A stretch of 64,000 nt of DNA from Zygnema cylindricum (Eukaryota; Streptophyta; Zygnematophyceae; Zygnematales; Zygnemataceae): contig JBBHKE010001625.1 in assembly GCA_037447655.1 (NCBI GenBank), forward strand, positions 56,276 through 120,275. The letters run 5' to 3'. The notes beneath the pieces are model-generated. The model was not told the DNA's origin. It did no database searches and saw only the letters and a program-made list of their open reading frames with translations. Position numbers and translations under genes: made by a program. Positions 63,805 through 64,000 of this stretch are shown one piece after another. The number at the start of each line of letters is the position of its first letter. Within the stretch, counting starts at the first letter, position 1.

Positions 63805-64000
63805 TGGTCCAAGGAAGCTATCATCTATCACTACTTACCTGCTTACTCAATTCTTACATTTTTCTTACTCACTTTTGTTTCTCCCTTTTTTTTTTTTTTT
63901 TTTTTTTTAACTTTAAGCCATTCAAAAATTACAAAGCCTATAAAATAAAAATATATTGTTTTTTACAGCGAATCTGTGTACTTTCTATTTTAATAATCCT
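59172..64000 (+). CDS. Papain-family (C1A) cysteine protease with EGF-like C-terminal extension, partial and frame-broken
   Basis: Exons 59172-59390, 60257-60358, 62663-62884, 63242-63411, and 63969 onward past the window edge. The order fits C1[16 protein letters not shown] and [20 protein letters not shown] (left domain after the catalytic Cys), then [17 protein letters not shown] (papain's QPVsVaiDAs), then [17 protein letters not shown] (catalytic His at 62706), TPYWIL and RNSWGEDWG (catalytic Asn at 62764), GYMRMK, YGICGIN. The catalytic-Cys block is not in the visible sequence; its exon may lie in or before the gap. In exon 3 the [12 protein letters not shown] and RNSWG blocks occupy three different frames, so there are two single-base shifts. 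The extension [13 protein letters not shown] resembles an EGF repeat. This is either a pseudogene or a locus with assembly errors. Confidence 0.82.
59542..59600 (+). pseudogene. Duplicated tail of protease exon 1
   Basis: Reads [19 protein letters not shown], a diverged copy of [19 protein letters not shown] at 59331-59390, lying 150 bp downstream in the intron. The original donor CAG|GTAAG has become CAAG|TTAAAG, but a strong GTAAGT occurs 13 bp further on. Tandem AGATAAAATATGATGTATG repeats separate the two. Confidence 0.8.
59698..59756 (+). repeat. (CT)n microsatellite
   Basis: Pure CTCTCT run in intron 1 with a TTTCTC interruption near each end. Confidence 0.95.
59999..60062 (-). repeat. 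CCCTAAAAAA / CCCTAAAACA array in intron 1
   Basis: Five to six degenerate units related to the telomere-like 10-mers at 33700 and 44905. Confidence 0.75.
60257..60358 (+). CDS. Protease exon 2
   Basis: Acceptor TTCGAGCAG, 102 bp (34 codons, phase 0 both ends), donor GGA|GTAAGA. Reads [20 protein letters not shown] then [25 protein letters not shown] is the family's hQPVsVaiDAs segment before the catalytic His. Confidence 0.9.
60375..61585 (+). repeat. CTCTCTCTGCAAG/CTCTCTCTGCAGG minisatellite in intron 2
   Basis: About 60 units of 17-22 bp, each CTCTCTCTCTGCAAGTCT or GCAGGCCT. It gives open frames of 134-372 codons on both strands (Ser-Leu-Cys-Lys or Arg-Glu-Arg runs) that are by-products. 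Every GCAGG unit looks like a polypyrimidine tract plus 3' splice site. Confidence 0.95.
61586..61885 (+). repeat. CT-rich tract in intron 2
   Basis: CTCTCTTTCTCTCTCTC and CTCCTCTCTCC blocks without unit order; ends just before the duplicated exon fragment at 61889. Confidence 0.85.
61889..61945 (+). pseudogene. Duplicated 3' half of protease exon 2
   Basis: Matches 60305-60358 over about 55 bp: VVS.. then [12 protein letters not shown] followed by GTTAGAAATC, against [16 protein letters not shown] followed by GTAAGAAACC. One extra base near 61904 shifts the frame. Exon, donor region and the following CT repeat were all duplicated. Confidence 0.85.
61972..62148 (+). repeat. CT and CCCTCC tract
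   Basis: CTCTCTCTC then CTCCCTCCCTCC; precedes the hairpin. A similar tract (62441-62516) follows it. Confidence 0.9.
62153..62418. repeat. Long inverted repeat, ~130-bp arms, 6-bp loop
   Basis: The left arm (62153-62283) and right arm (62290-62418) are almost perfect complements, from TAGAGCATCGATGCAT at the outer end to CATTTTCTAAAA at the loop TGACTG. Transcribed with intron 2 it would form a long hairpin RNA. No target duplication or TIR-type terminus was recognised. Confidence 0.92.
62663..62884 (+). CDS. Protease exon 3, two frame changes
   Basis: Acceptor CTTTTTTGCAG, donor TCTG|GTGAGA (phase 1 in the final frame). [12 protein letters not shown] is read in the first frame, [19 protein letters not shown] in the second (switch near 62700) and [34 protein letters not shown] in the third (switch near 62761). 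Catalytic His and Asn codons are both present. Confidence 0.85.
63242..63411 (+). CDS. Protease exon 4, EGF-like region
   Basis: Acceptor TTCCCCCACAG in phase 1. Reads [45 protein letters not shown] and then TAG (63382). In the +2 frame the exon continues ITAETCIPG to donor CCGG|GTAAAC, whose phase fits the next exon, so a third frameshift near 63378 is likely. Cys spacing resembles an EGF repeat. Confidence 0.68.
63529..63598. repeat. (TA)n microsatellite
   Basis: TATATA run broken once by CT at 63564; lies in the intron after exon 4. Confidence 0.95.
63762..63798 (+). repeat. (CT)n microsatellite
   Basis: Pure CTCTCT run. Confidence 0.95.
63969..64000 (+). CDS. Protease exon 5, start only
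   Basis: Acceptor GTTTTTTACAG; in the expected phase it reads [11 protein letters not shown], which continues TCIP from exon 4 and may begin another NPC-type EGF repeat. The window ends inside it. Confidence 0.5.

Overview
The window is nuclear DNA of a plant-lineage eukaryote. Coding sequence is split into short exons with GT-AG introns. There are two decayed Ty1/copia retrotransposons, many terminal-inverted-repeat (TIR) DNA elements, very long CT/GA tracts and interstitial arrays related to the plant telomere unit TTTAGGG. No bacterial-style operon, rRNA, tRNA or CRISPR array was seen. A streptophyte with a large, repeat-rich genome is my inference; a charophyte alga such as Chara is possible but unproven. 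One 10-N assembly gap lies at 58991-59000.

Layout. 1-5.1 kb: a TIR element (its TA target site is cut by the window edge), AT-rich DNA and purine/pyrimidine tracts. 5.2-8.5 kb: first arm of a dispersed inverted duplication whose partner is 33.0-37.4 kb. 8.9-12 kb: small TIR elements, two of them with 3-bp target duplications. 12.6-15.6 kb: copia remnant 1, minus strand. 16.7-21.5 kb: copy 1 of a 4.7-kb segment repeated at 41.4-46.1 kb. 22-23.8 kb: purine tracts ending in 0.7 kb of GGGAGA-type repeat. 24-25.7 kb: copia remnant 2. 26.4-28.7 kb: nested TIR elements. 30.0-30.4 kb: a small secreted-protein gene, minus strand. 31.2-37.7 kb: a 6.5-kb composite bounded by an 8-bp target duplication. 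39.5-44.2 kb: exons of a DOA10/MARCH6/SUD1-type ER ubiquitin ligase, minus strand. 46.1-49.1 kb: more TIR elements. 50.3-51.4 kb: an insert between long direct repeats. 51.7-53.4 kb: a proline-rich-protein gene with HPPGVGK heptapeptides, minus strand. 54-58.9 kb: low-complexity DNA and a 457-bp duplication. 59.2-64 kb: a papain-family cysteine protease gene, plus strand, running off the window.

Genes. The ligase exons encode consecutive membrane segments of the family; exons A and B also exist as a stop-containing copy in the 16.7-21.5 kb duplicate, and a block of about 80 residues expected between exons D and F is absent. The protease gene shows the family's substrate-cleft region, then His and Asn active-site regions lying in different reading frames within one exon, then a Cys-rich EGF-like extension. 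Its introns hold duplicated exon fragments, a 1.2-kb CT/GCAAG minisatellite and a 130-bp-arm hairpin. No two of the genes look functionally linked; the clear theme is repeated local duplication and nested transposition.

All coordinates come from reading by eye. Exon boundaries were checked by phase and length where stated. Repeat-block edges are approximate to tens of bases.
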